This document shows positions 51,850 through 59,181 of a stretch of DNA of 59,181 nucleotides, one piece after another. The translations under genes were made by a program, and so were the position numbers. Under the pieces are notes generated by a model that saw only the letters and a list, made by a program, of their open reading frames with translations, had not been told where the DNA came from and searched no databases. Every line of letters begins with the position of its first letter. Position 1 is the first letter of the stretch. Source of the stretch: Gammaproteobacteria bacterium (GTDB taxonomy: Bacteria > Pseudomonadota > Gammaproteobacteria > Steroidobacterales > Foliamicaceae); the NCBI GenBank assembly GCA_026707445.1, contig JAPOWV010000043.1, positions 1 to 59,181 of the forward strand, given 5' to 3'.

Positions 51850-52137
51850 GTGTGCGTTTTGCAGGATTCGCCGCAGCTGCCAATGAGCTTGCTATTTCTG
51901 GTAAAGCATAGCTGCTTTTCCATACCGGCAGCCCAAACCGTTCTTGCTGCTATAGCAGGAAAGTTACGAGAGTTTGACAAACTCAACGATGATTGTCCGG
52001 CGACAATCCGGATCCTGCAAACCATCCTGCAAACGCATCCGAAATTCGTGGAGGAAAGGGCTGATCTGGATGAAGAAGAGCGCGATGAAGTGATGCTTGT
52101 CTATGCTTTTGGCCGCGCGAGACGGCTCCGCCACTGA
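51850..52137 (+). CDS. Doubtful small ORF in a 480-bp gap
   Basis: The gap 51715-52197 holds one 95-codon frame starting at a GTG. Its second half (LREFDKLNDDCPATIRILQTILQTHPKFVEERADLDEEERDEV) looks protein-like, but there is no good ribosome site, the first half is unconvincing and I know no family. It may be a short protein with a later start or a degraded gene. Confidence 0.3.
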   Translation: MCVLQDSPQLPMSLLFLVKHSCFSIPAAQTVLAAIAGKLREFDKLNDDCPATIRILQTILQTHPKFVEERADLDEEERDEVMLVYAFGRARRLRH

Positions 52138-52197
52138 CCGATCCGTCGTCGCGTCAACCCCACTCGGCCAACAACATCCACATCGCAATTGGCCTTA

Positions 52198-53100
52198 CTA
52201 TTTCCGCTCTCTTAGGACCCGGTCGAACTGTTTGTGCAGCCGACTTGCAGCGCCTGGGTTGTATTGGTTCAAATGGTTAAGTCGTCCTCTGATTGATTGA
52301 ATCGCCTTCGATACTTCACTGGCGGGTAGGTTGCGCAGTTGATGGATGGCAGCCCTTATTCGATCGCGCTTCTCCTGAGAAACGCTTGGGCCATCAGGAG
52401 AATTCACGTTTAAGCCAGTAATTTCTTGTCGGCGGGATGCCGGCATGATCTTCAATTTCTTACGTTTTCTCCAGACGCTCAACCCGACCCGCGACGCCGC
52501 TTGTGCCGTACCATTAATTAGTAAGGTGGCCCGTGCGCCAGAGATTCCGAAATCGTCCACAAAGCGGGTTAACGCGACCTGACTCTCTTGTGCGAGATTC
52601 TCCATCTTTTTATCTACCGTGGTCGCTAGCACAATATTTGCTATGGCAGTGCTGGTAGGTGTTCCTTGCGGCAAGCACCCATCGATCGTCGTCAATCGTG
52701 TCAAGAGCCACCTTGCTTCACGTCCGCAACCGAATTCACGCTGGAACATTTTGGCGACCTGGTGGTGGCTAACGCTCGGGAAAAAGTTGCGGATATCCAT
52801 CGAGACCACGAGTGTCTTACCACAATGCTGAGCGGCATTAGTTCTTGGGGATTTTCCCTTGACGCCTCCATGCGCGACATCCGGCAGTGGGTATGGATCG
52901 AGGATTCGACGTAACACGCGACGCTGCACAAGCTTAAGCTTGTGATCGGGCACCTTGAGCTTGCGTGTCTTGCCTTTTTCTTCATCAATATAATCCCGTT
53001 GCCTGTAGTGTTTCGTGATTTCCTTGGCAAGCTTCCGTAGTTGGGGAAGCGGTACCCCAAGCCGGTGTGAAAGGTAGCGGGCAGACAGGATTCGCTTCAT
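52198..53100 (-). CDS. Retron-type reverse transcriptase
   Basis: A 300-aa RNA-directed DNA polymerase. The retron signature NAxxH is present (TNAAQH, residues 87-92) after AHGGVKGKS; the catalytic Asp is in SMDIRNFFPS (D102), the LPQGTPTS segment is at 143-150, the active-site box is FVDD (180-183, instead of YADD) followed by FGISG, and ITGLNVN (227-233) replaces the VTG motif. Retron RTs reverse-transcribe an adjacent msr-msd RNA and guard against phage with effector proteins. It directly follows the XRE gene without any gap. No fused nuclease or protease domain is present, so any effector is separate. Confidence 0.88.
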   Translation of the reverse strand: MKRILSARYLSHRLGVPLPQLRKLAKEITKHYRQRDYIDEEKGKTRKLKVPDHKLKLVQRRVLRRILDPYPLPDVAHGGVKGKSPRTNAAQHCGKTLVVSMDIRNFFPSVSHHQVAKMFQREFGCGREARWLLTRLTTIDGCLPQGTPTSTAIANIVLATTVDKKMENLAQESQVALTRFVDDFGISGARATLLINGTAQAASRVGLSVWRKRKKLKIMPASRRQEITGLNVNSPDGPSVSQEKRDRIRAAIHQLRNLPASEVSKAIQSIRGRLNHLNQYNPGAASRLHKQFDRVLRERK

Positions 53101-53418
53101 TTATGACGTTTTCAGCCGCAGAGCACGTTGTTTCTCTTCTGATGCGCTAACGAGCAAGCGCAAGAGCACGGTTGCAAGACTGGTTATATCTTTGTCGGCG
53201 ACCTCGTCGGGATCAGCCGCCAAAAGCATGATCAGCGATGTTGGCACCCCAAGGGCCTCGCCCAGATTGGTGATAACCCTTAGGCTAGGTTGCCGCTTAC
53301 CCTTCTCTATTAGAGAAAGCTGGCTCGCGCTTATGCCTATGCGCGGCGCGAGCTCAGCTTGCTGCAAACCGTATGCAGCGCGAATTACGCGGAATGCCTT
53401 TGCAATATCTGTTTTCAT
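53101..53418 (-). CDS. XRE-family HTH protein in the retron operon
   Basis: A 105-aa protein with a helix-turn-helix near the N-terminus (QQAELAPRIGISASQLSLIEKGKRQPS, about residues 19-45) and a C-terminal helix-rich tail. The stop TAA touches the RT start codon, so the genes are coupled. Some retron types carry an XRE-type HTH accessory gene; it may be the toxin, the repressor or an RNA-binding partner. Confidence 0.85.
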   Translation of the reverse strand: MKTDIAKAFRVIRAAYGLQQAELAPRIGISASQLSLIEKGKRQPSLRVITNLGEALGVPTSLIMLLAADPDEVADKDITSLATVLLRLLVSASEEKQRALRLKTS

Positions 53419-53436
53419 TTTGTGTAAATTTCTGAA

Positions 53437-53667
53437 TCACCTTGACCGACGCTCTACGACTTTACCTTCGACAACTTCTAACAACACATTTCCTATGGCT
53501 TGGATCGCCAGAATCATTCGACGTCCATCCAGTTTGCCCGATTGGGCGACTTTGTCCAGTTGTCTCTTAGCCCTTCGTAGTTGATCGCGTTGATCCGAAC
53601 CTATTCCAGGTTTTGCATGCACTTTGGTGATCAATCGCCGTGCTGCTTTCAGACCTTTACTTTTCAT
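53437..53667 (-). CDS. Small basic protein heading the retron operon
   Basis: A 76-aa highly basic helical protein (GLKAARRLITKVHA, DQLRRAKRQLDKVA, RRMILAIQAIGNVLLEVVEGKVVE). AGGAG lies six nt before the ATG. It precedes the XRE gene by 18 nt. No family known to me; a nucleic-acid-binding or effector role within the retron is plausible. Confidence 0.7.
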   Translation of the reverse strand: MKSKGLKAARRLITKVHAKPGIGSDQRDQLRRAKRQLDKVAQSGKLDGRRMILAIQAIGNVLLEVVEGKVVERRSR

Positions 53668-53680
53668 TGGAGTTCTCCTG

Positions 53681-53890
53681 TCATCGAGGCAACATTGCCC
53701 CTGGCGTATTAGCAGCTGCTTCGATTAAGGCCTGGAACAGGCTCAGTGATTCAGAACGTAGTAACGCCTATCCTGGCGTTGGGTTGTAGCGGTAGCTTTT
53801 CCACAAACACGCAAATTGCCGATAGCACGGAGTCGTATTCCAAAACGCCGCGAACGGAGTTCCGATTACAACTACGTATGCAGGAGGCTG
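53681..53890 (-). ncRNA. Candidate retron msr-msd RNA region
   Basis: The 570-bp stretch upstream of the retron operon has no convincing gene. On the minus strand it holds small hairpins: AACGCC/GGCGTT (53763-53780), a CAGGC-type hairpin at about 53730-53746 and GGCAATGTTGCC at about 53681-53692. A 7-nt inverted pair, ACGTAGT at 53756-53762 and ACTACGT at 53871-53877, encloses about 120 nt and might be the a1/a2 stem. Low confidence; no model was run. Confidence 0.35.
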
Positions 53891-54239
53891 CCCGAAACAA
53901 AATGCATCGCGCAATGCGACGCGGCCGACAGTTCAAGGCCGGCCGTAATGGGCAATCCGTCGCCCGTCAGCACAGCAGTGCTGCTTGAAGGCCACTTTTC
54001 TTACGCCTTCAACAAGGAGAAACCAATTCTTAAAGATCTGCGTATGCTGGGTATCCAGCGTCCGCCTCGAATTTTCACATGAATTGACTCTTTGTCAAGT
54101 GTATCGACTTAAGATTTGAGTATTACACGCTTATTTCGTTTGGTCTATGCCGGACGGACCCAGCATGTATATGCCGTAGGAGTTTCGTGTGGCCTGTTAG
54201 AATCCCGGCGGTTTGACTACGTGTCTAAAGGAGAAATGT

Positions 54240-54341
54240 ATGGACAACTCAACGGCAAACGGGATATTGAGCACCCTTATGGGAATACTGTCCGAGCTAA
54301 AGAAGATTCGGGAGGAGCTTCGCCGGATCGCGTCGAAATAG
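54240..54341 (+). CDS. Amphipathic 33-aa microprotein
   Basis: ATG at 54240 with AAAGGAGA six nt upstream encodes 33 residues: MDNSTANGILSTLMGILSEL followed by KKIREELRRIASK. The sequence predicts one amphipathic helix with a hydrophobic face (ILSTLMGILS) and a basic end. An overlapping frame from 54236 is possible but gives a less regular protein. The good ribosome site is the main support. It is oriented away from the retron operon. A type I toxin-like or membrane-active peptide is possible but unproven. Confidence 0.5.
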   Translation: MDNSTANGILSTLMGILSELKKIREELRRIASK

Positions 54342-54408
54342 CTATAGCCGCCACTCTCTCACGGAGCGCGATACGCCGCGGAGCGTAGCGCCGCCGGTTC
54401 GATTGCGC

Positions 54409-54441
54409 CCGCAGGATGCAAGCTCACCTCACGTCCTGCGG
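54409..54441. repeat. Inverted repeat downstream of the microprotein
   Basis: CCGCAGGA (54409-54416) and TCCTGCGG (54434-54441) form an 8-bp stem with a 17-nt loop, 68 nt after the microprotein stop. Could be a terminator or a structured RNA; no T run follows. Confidence 0.35.
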
Positions 54442-54567
54442 AAAGCCCGGAAATGATCAGGCGTAAGAGGCCGACCCAGGCGTGTATCGAAGATATTGAG
54501 GCGGGCTAAGAGTACTGCGTGACCGCAGCACGCGAATCCCTTTAGTCGTTACCCACGGAATCCAAAT

Positions 54568-55965
54568 TCAATTTCCAACAGACCCCCACTTTTCCCAATC
54601 GTCAGACGGACCTTCGCGCAATAACTTGAACAAGGTCCTCCGTGCAAGATCGAAACCCGTCATAAACGCTGCGTCGTCCCTGAACGGGGATACCCTTTTC
54701 GAGTCACTGTGAACGATTTCCGAGCGAGCATCATAGGCTGTCCTGACAATCTCCGTGATCCTTTTCCGATCATTCGCGTCGGCGCCGAGAAAATTCGAAA
54801 CCCTTCCCTGCAATGTGCGCGATTTTCCGTTCCTGGGCAGTTCGTACATGCCTTCGAGCGCGATCACCACATCCACGACCTTGTCGTGCATTGCGACCCG
54901 GCCATCTCGTGCAAGCGCCTCAGAAAGTCGCGTCACGTGGCGTGCGATCCTCCTAAAATCAGCTTCCTGGCGCATTCGGAAACCCTCCTGTGCATCCTCC
55001 AGCGCCGACGGACTCAGCGTCGGGCATTCAACGAATCCATCAAATCCGACCGCCGGCCGCTTCTGGATCACTCCTGCATCGTGTTTCTCCCAGCCCAACA
55101 AATGGGCAGCCGAGCGGTCGATACAGTCTTTAATCTTTGCTAACCGCACCATCGGTGTCGCGTGGCTTACCGCGAGCAGATCCAGCAATGTCTGCGCGCT
55201 AGAGAAAAACACTTCCGGAAGCGGCCTCGCCGGTCCGTTAACGCTCCCCGTGTGCCGGAAATACGGCCGCCAGCGGAACGGTCCAATAACTGCCCCGACC
55301 GAGCGCCAACTATGGTAGCCAGCGCCTGACGGAGCGAGTTCTGTCACCAATTCCCGATTCACGAATCGCTGGACTTCTCGGAATGGAATAATCGCCATAC
55401 CGTCTTCGACCTCGATTCTTTCGGTGACAGTCAGGCCGTAGAACATCACCAAGTCGCAGCCCTCGTCGAGATCGCCCAGTACATCGGCCGCCGCGTTGTC
55501 CTCGGCACCCGACAAAATAGCGTTCAATTCCCTTGCCGCCGCCCCGAATCCCTTACCAGGTGACTCCGATGCCCGCGCCATCAACCCCGCAATCAGGTCC
55601 CCAGCCCAGATCGACATACCCTGGTCAAGGACCTCCATACAGAAGTCATTCTCACCGACAGCCCGCCCCGCCACCGCCACCCGCTCAAGTTCCGGGTGCG
55701 ATAGCAAGGCATAGCGGGTGGGATCGAGCGCCGCGCGAAGAGGTGCGGATTCTGACCCCTTGCCAAACCTTTGACTATGGCGCGCCTCGGCGTACACCAT
55801 GCGCAGGTCGTCCAACGGAAACGGCGTCTCGTCCCTTCCGTTAACGATCAGCCGCTCTCGCGGATATCGCTCCAAATACGCCTGTAGGTAGGGTTCTTGT
55901 ACTTTCTCCAGTCCATCAAGAGCCGCTGCCAGCCGGTCTTCCCAAGCTGCGGTATCGAACGCCAT
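54568..55965 (-). CDS. Unknown protein with C-terminal ApeA-like HEPN domain
   Basis: A 465-aa protein. The C-terminal ~150 residues resemble Apea-like HEPN domains: VVDVVIALEGMYELPRNG, then TAYDARSEIVHSDSKR, where Arg414 and His419 make the R-x4-6-H ribonuclease motif. HEPN proteins of this kind cut RNA in toxins and abortive infection systems. The first ~300 residues are unfamiliar and may be a sensor. It is the last gene of a five-gene minus-strand run, 19 nt after the DUF4268 gene. Function inferred from the HEPN motif only. Confidence 0.78.
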   Translation of the reverse strand: MAFDTAAWEDRLAAALDGLEKVQEPYLQAYLERYPRERLIVNGRDETPFPLDDLRMVYAEARHSQRFGKGSESAPLRAALDPTRYALLSHPELERVAVAGRAVGENDFCMEVLDQGMSIWAGDLIAGLMARASESPGKGFGAAARELNAILSGAEDNAAADVLGDLDEGCDLVMFYGLTVTERIEVEDGMAIIPFREVQRFVNRELVTELAPSGAGYHSWRSVGAVIGPFRWRPYFRHTGSVNGPARPLPEVFFSSAQTLLDLLAVSHATPMVRLAKIKDCIDRSAAHLLGWEKHDAGVIQKRPAVGFDGFVECPTLSPSALEDAQEGFRMRQEADFRRIARHVTRLSEALARDGRVAMHDKVVDVVIALEGMYELPRNGKSRTLQGRVSNFLGADANDRKRITEIVRTAYDARSEIVHSDSKRVSPFRDDAAFMTGFDLARRTLFKLLREGPSDDWEKWGSVGN

Positions 55966-55984
55966 AGCGGATTCGGTAGAACGG

Positions 55985-56926
55985 TTACGGCTTGGACCGC
56001 TTCAACCGCTTGAGATAGGGACGCAGTGCAGCGTCGAAGCGAATCATGTCGCGCACCAAGGCCGTATGAACTTCGGGCCAAGTAGATTCGTCCTTCCAGC
56101 CGCCTAAATGAATTCTCTTGGAGATTCGGCACGCTCTCTTGCTTTCCAGCCCGTCCCACTTTAGTTCGCCCCCGAAGGACTCCTCTATCTCAGCTCGATG
56201 AGAATTAAGTTGCTCAAAGATCCACAGGTTGTACTCCTCAGACCCTTGGCCGGCGTCAATGTAGATTTCGATTTGACTGTCATGACTGCGCACCGAATAG
56301 TTCAAGCCAACTCCCTTGGGGAGGCCTGCGGAAGTGCCTATCCAGTTATACGGCTGCGGTGAAATGTTCGAGTGGAGCTTCGTGTGTTTGTTGGAATGGT
56401 CCAATAGGTCGGTCCAGAACTGCTTTCGCAGAATCGCGCGTTGAGACAACTCCTTCTTCTTCTGCCCAGCCTCACGGGCTTCGGCACTTGGTCCCGCGAT
56501 TAGTGTCAGGAGAGGGGCCGGTGGAGAATCACCGATCTTGATCGCTTCCAGCTTTACCAAATAAAACGCTGCGGGACTGCTCTCGTTGAGCCAAGAGATC
56601 GCCTGTACATGTTCAGGACGCGGAGTCTCGACAATCCAAACCGCCGCTTTGGCTCCTATAAACGTGAGATAGGTGATGAGTTTGCCTAAGTGATCGTGAT
56701 CGCTCTTTTCCAGCTGGTTTTCGATTATGACTGTGTCACCGTTCTCATCTTCGGCGACCAAGTCCACGCTGAAGGCACCTGCTGACTGTTCTCGCTCGGC
56801 ACCGGTCAGAGCCAGCCCCAATTGCTGATTCAGGACATCAATGTTCTCTTCCAGCCATGTCGTAAAGTCTGCGGCTTCATGCCGCCATACCTCACGTAAG
56901 CGAATTCGCTGAATTTTTCCAATCAT
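55985..56926 (-). CDS. DUF4268 / PD-(D/E)XK nuclease-like protein
   Basis: A ~313-aa protein beginning MIGKIQRIRLREVWRHEAAD. Residues 54-72 carry a PD-(D/E)XK-like core: Asp56 in FSVDLVAED, then IIENQ with Glu70-x-Gln72, followed by HLGKLITY, the EXQ variant. The C-terminal half matches DUF4268 proteins. Such proteins occur in restriction and defence contexts. I use the ATG at 56926 rather than the adjacent TTG. It lies between a 151-aa unknown gene and the HEPN gene, same strand. Confidence 0.82.
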   Translation of the reverse strand: MIGKIQRIRLREVWRHEAADFTTWLEENIDVLNQQLGLALTGAEREQSAGAFSVDLVAEDENGDTVIIENQLEKSDHDHLGKLITYLTFIGAKAAVWIVETPRPEHVQAISWLNESSPAAFYLVKLEAIKIGDSPPAPLLTLIAGPSAEAREAGQKKKELSQRAILRKQFWTDLLDHSNKHTKLHSNISPQPYNWIGTSAGLPKGVGLNYSVRSHDSQIEIYIDAGQGSEEYNLWIFEQLNSHRAEIEESFGGELKWDGLESKRACRISKRIHLGGWKDESTWPEVHTALVRDMIRFDAALRPYLKRLKRSKP

Positions 56927-56978
56927 CAATATTCTCGTTCGTCAATGTCATGCATGCCGGAAAGGGCATTGGTAGGTG

Positions 56979-57434
56979 CTACTCTTCCTGTTCGTTCAGG
57001 CCAGCGACAATATTTTCCTGCTTAACCAGCAGCAGCAACTTGGCCGCTATTCCTATCTCAGCTGCTGTATATCCAAAGATGCCCGCGTGACAGCAATAGC
57101 CTGTCTTTGGCTTGTGCAACACCTTCATTTGACGAGCAGGACGTAACTGTGCACCAAAGTTGATAATCTCACCCGCGTTCAAGATCGCATAACGCCCGCT
57201 TTCCGAAGTACCAAAGTTCTCTTCAAAAACGCTTCTGACCTGCTTCATTGCGAGCTCCTTGTCGCGCTCGCCAAAATACTCAAGCCAGCTTACTGACAAG
57301 TATTTCTCTTCCGGTCTTGTTGCCGTTGCCTTTCTTAAGAAAAAGACCGTTGCGGCGAGTTTCCCTTTGGGTACAGTAGCGGGTCGACAATACCTTGCTA
57401 CATGATCGTCATTTGGAATGACCTGCTCATTCAT
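56979..57434 (-). CDS. Unknown 151-aa protein in the right-end cassette
   Basis: A 151-aa protein with no recognised domain. Features seen: VARYCRPATVPKGKLAATVF at the N-terminus, a Tyr/Trp-containing middle (YLSVSWLEYFGERDKELAM), and a CCHAGIFGYTAAE segment with two adjacent cysteines and a His near residue 113. Its ATG overlaps the previous stop by 4 nt, so it is translated with the 291-aa protein. A small regulatory or binding subunit is a guess. Confidence 0.68.
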   Translation of the reverse strand: MNEQVIPNDDHVARYCRPATVPKGKLAATVFFLRKATATRPEEKYLSVSWLEYFGERDKELAMKQVRSVFEENFGTSESGRYAILNAGEIINFGAQLRPARQMKVLHKPKTGYCCHAGIFGYTAAEIGIAAKLLLLVKQENIVAGLNEQEE

Positions 57435-58306
57435 CGGGGCTCAAGCCGCGAAAGGAAGGGTTGTATTGCCGCCAACATATGGCCTTTTGGCACTGTCCCT
57501 TCTAGGGTTTCAGTTTCTAGGTTTTCTTGAGGAGGTCTGGGAACAGCAACGAATTGAATTCGACCGGAAGGAAGAAAGTTCATCCCGAGCAGTCCGTCTG
57601 GAGCAATTTGCCATTCCATCCACACGTAGCCCTCTGGCGCAATGCTCACGAGAGGGTAGGGGAACTTACGCTCCGAAACGAGAAAGATTGCCGCGTGCCG
57701 TAGCGATTCCAAATTCAGCGGCAAGCTCTCGGGGTCGTCGTCCACCAAGACTTTAAGATCCCGGATATCGTTGGCAATGTCCTTCAATCCACAAAGTTCA
57801 AGAACTGTCGTGATTTCCGATGGATTGAGCGCGGCATTGAGCCGTATGCGCCACTGCGCGGCAAAAAATCCTGATACCGCTGGAGAAGGTTCCAAGACCC
57901 GCTCCAGCAGCCAAGAGTCCTGCTTGCGCACTTCGTAATTCGCATGAGCAATCCAAGCCCGATACCGTTGTGCCCTGGACCGGAGGTTTGCTGTTGGGCT
58001 AACTCGGACGTGCCAAATGGGCTTCCATCCAATCGGATCGGAGTCTGTTACCTTGGATTCTGCAACGGCTGATGCGGTGCCATGCCGATACATGTAACTC
58101 GCTAGACTCTCGTCGGTTGCGGCGACAGCGCCGGGCGCGACGGGAAATACGGATCCAATGTCACCAATCACATCGGTAGCGAAGTCTTGGTGTGCAGTTT
58201 GCATTTCCCCCAATGGATGGATGTCCTCAGCGTCGAGGAAGGCTAGCATCACCTGTGGATGGTGCTTCCTACTAGTTCTCCCGCCAATATACTTAGCTTT
58301 AGTCAT
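57431..58306 (-). CDS. Unknown 291-aa protein in the right-end cassette
   Basis: A 291-aa protein, not recognised. It has a Lys/Arg-rich start (MTKAKYIGGRTSRKHH), a RSRAQRYRAWIAHANYEVRKQ helix in the middle, and a beta-rich C-terminal third ending near LAAIQPFLSRLEPR. The ATG overlaps the stop of the gene upstream (ATGA), and its own stop overlaps the 151-aa start, so the three are one coupled unit. Confidence 0.7.
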   Translation of the reverse strand: MTKAKYIGGRTSRKHHPQVMLAFLDAEDIHPLGEMQTAHQDFATDVIGDIGSVFPVAPGAVAATDESLASYMYRHGTASAVAESKVTDSDPIGWKPIWHVRVSPTANLRSRAQRYRAWIAHANYEVRKQDSWLLERVLEPSPAVSGFFAAQWRIRLNAALNPSEITTVLELCGLKDIANDIRDLKVLVDDDPESLPLNLESLRHAAIFLVSERKFPYPLVSIAPEGYVWMEWQIAPDGLLGMNFLPSGRIQFVAVPRPPQENLETETLEGTVPKGHMLAAIQPFLSRLEPR

Positions 58307-58956
58307 CGCTGCGAACCCCGAAAGAGTGTTTTTAGCGCAGCGAGAACACCATTATGTTTTTCTTTCCATTGATCAATGGTTGCACACAACGCTTCGGCAT
58401 CAAACGGTCCATCGTGGTGAAGGTTGCTGCTGGCTACGACGGCTGCTTGATTCATATTTTCCTCAGGATGGACTAGCCCAGGACTCATAGTTAGGTTACA
58501 TATTGCGTTTCTTACAGGGAAAACAAACTTGGGTACCATCGCCAGCGATGCGTATTTTCCTTTGCGCCAGGGTCCAGGTTTCAAGTACCTCTGCGTAAGC
58601 CACTTGGCCGGATTATCTGTTGCAAGAGACAACACGCAGTTGAGACCAAGCCCTTGGTACGGCACGTGCGGGAGAGTTTTCACATATTCGGAAACTTGCC
58701 GATGCACATGAAACTCGCTTTGATCTGGATCGCAATTTTCCGTAACTGTGAGTGTCGTTTGATCCAAATTCCAAACAATGCCTTGCTTATAGGTCACTAT
58801 GGATAGGGGTGGGGTTGTCACTGCTTCATCGACATCCCATTCTTTGGGAACGATTCTGTTCAGTTCAAGAAACCCTGGGTTAAGAACCGAGGGGTTGTGA
58901 TACTTTGCCGTTACAACAACGCTCACATTGTGCAAGCAGAACTCTTGCGCGGTCAT
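58303..58956 (-). CDS. Conserved unknown protein, first gene of the right-end cassette
   Basis: A ~217-aa protein from an ATG at 58956 (MTAQEFCLHNVSVVVTAKYH). Recognisable pieces are VTAKYHNPSVLNPGFLELN, then TTPPLSIVTYKQGIVW and YVKTLPHVPYQGLGLNCVL. I recall proteins of this pattern (HNPS.LNP.FL, TTP, YV..LPHV.Y) as conserved unknowns, but cannot name a function. The frame is open to 59157, and no clear ribosome site marks either start. The 225 nt from 58957 to the window end should hold the cassette promoter; a small CCAAC/GTTGG hairpin is the only pattern seen there. Confidence 0.65.
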   Translation of the reverse strand: MTAQEFCLHNVSVVVTAKYHNPSVLNPGFLELNRIVPKEWDVDEAVTTPPLSIVTYKQGIVWNLDQTTLTVTENCDPDQSEFHVHRQVSEYVKTLPHVPYQGLGLNCVLSLATDNPAKWLTQRYLKPGPWRKGKYASLAMVPKFVFPVRNAICNLTMSPGLVHPEENMNQAAVVASSNLHHDGPFDAEALCATIDQWKEKHNGVLAALKTLFRGSQR

Positions 58957-59181
58957 ATGAAAATTACAGTTCGAAGCCACACAGCGCTCACTGCCAAGTG
59001 ATCCGCGCAACTTCTCGCGCTGGGCCTCGATTGCAGATGACGCAACAGTCTTTCTGTCCGATAATGGTCGGCGGCGGAACGCACCATTGCTGGTTCCCTC
59101 GCGCGAAAAATTGTAACACCCCCGGACACTGCTGTCCCAACAAAGTTGGATTGACACTATATAAGATGTTGTTGTGACAAG

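Noticed and set aside
53746..54082. Plus-strand frames of 80-88 codons upstream of the retron
   Set aside because: No ribosome sites, mutually overlapping, composition not protein-like; the region is more likely non-coding.
54380..54420. GGTTCGATT resembling a tRNA T-loop, possible attachment site
   Set aside because: No paired T stem and no integrase nearby.
58957..59157. Upstream extension of the first right-end gene
   Set aside because: Contains no family pattern or ribosome site; kept only as an alternative start.

Overview
The window reads as a high-GC gammaproteobacterial chromosome segment. The evidence is a split but recognisable gammaproteobacterial housekeeping neighbourhood: aroC-asd-(short FimV-like)-truA-accD facing dedD-like-cvpA-purF, with prmB, psd, efp, lpxH and folD close by. 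Outer-membrane proteins (a TonB receptor, an LbtU-like porin, lipoproteins) and lpxH show a Gram-negative envelope. I cannot place it to genus, and I found no rRNA, tRNA or CRISPR array.

Layout. (1) 1-10.0 kb: a secreted subtilisin-like protease cut by the window edge, a secreted alpha/beta hydrolase, then a catabolic-looking cluster. In that cluster an FAD monooxygenase is divergent from a translationally coupled set of MFS transporter, duplicated alpha/beta hydrolase, SMP-30-like lactonase and SDR; a porin and a small lipoprotein follow. (2) 10.1-22.7 kb: housekeeping genes in tight operons with many 4-nt ATGA overlaps. (3) 22.7-28.6 kb: an accessory nucleic-acid island. It has a beta-class DNA methyltransferase fused to an HNH domain, facing a three-gene overlapping operon of SAM methyltransferase, compact SF1 helicase and a large protein ending in an AlkB-type dioxygenase. 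(4) 28.7-41.5 kb: oxidative and catabolic genes. These are a pyrogallol transhydroxylase-like molybdenum enzyme with an SCP2-like N-terminal extension and its Fe-S subunit, a Baeyer-Villiger-type monooxygenase, an amidohydrolase, PepQ, a TonB receptor, an NTF2-like protein, a methyltransferase and a TfoX-N protein. A short relic of the methyltransferase lies 3.9 kb from the intact gene. (5) 41.6-59.2 kb: a mosaic with lower GC in places. It holds two Fic proteins with palindromic repeats at their promoters, a Rieske oxygenase with an MFS partner, two tandem paralogues of unknown function, an orphan antitoxin, a DUF6338-like membrane protein followed by two proline-rich microproteins, a retron-type reverse transcriptase operon, and a run of five same-strand genes ending in a PD-(D/E)XK/DUF4268 protein and a HEPN-like protein.

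How the parts fit. Regions 1 and 4 suggest a heterotroph that takes up and oxidises aromatic or cyclic compounds: hydroxylation, Baeyer-Villiger insertion, ring transhydroxylation, lactone and ester hydrolysis. Regions 3 and 5 look like defence or conflict islands. The best candidates for an undescribed system are the methyltransferase/helicase/AlkB operon (24.3-28.6 kb), the DUF6338 plus proline-rich microprotein operon (50.8-51.7 kb) and the five-gene cassette at the right end. All family assignments come from motif reading; no database search was possible.
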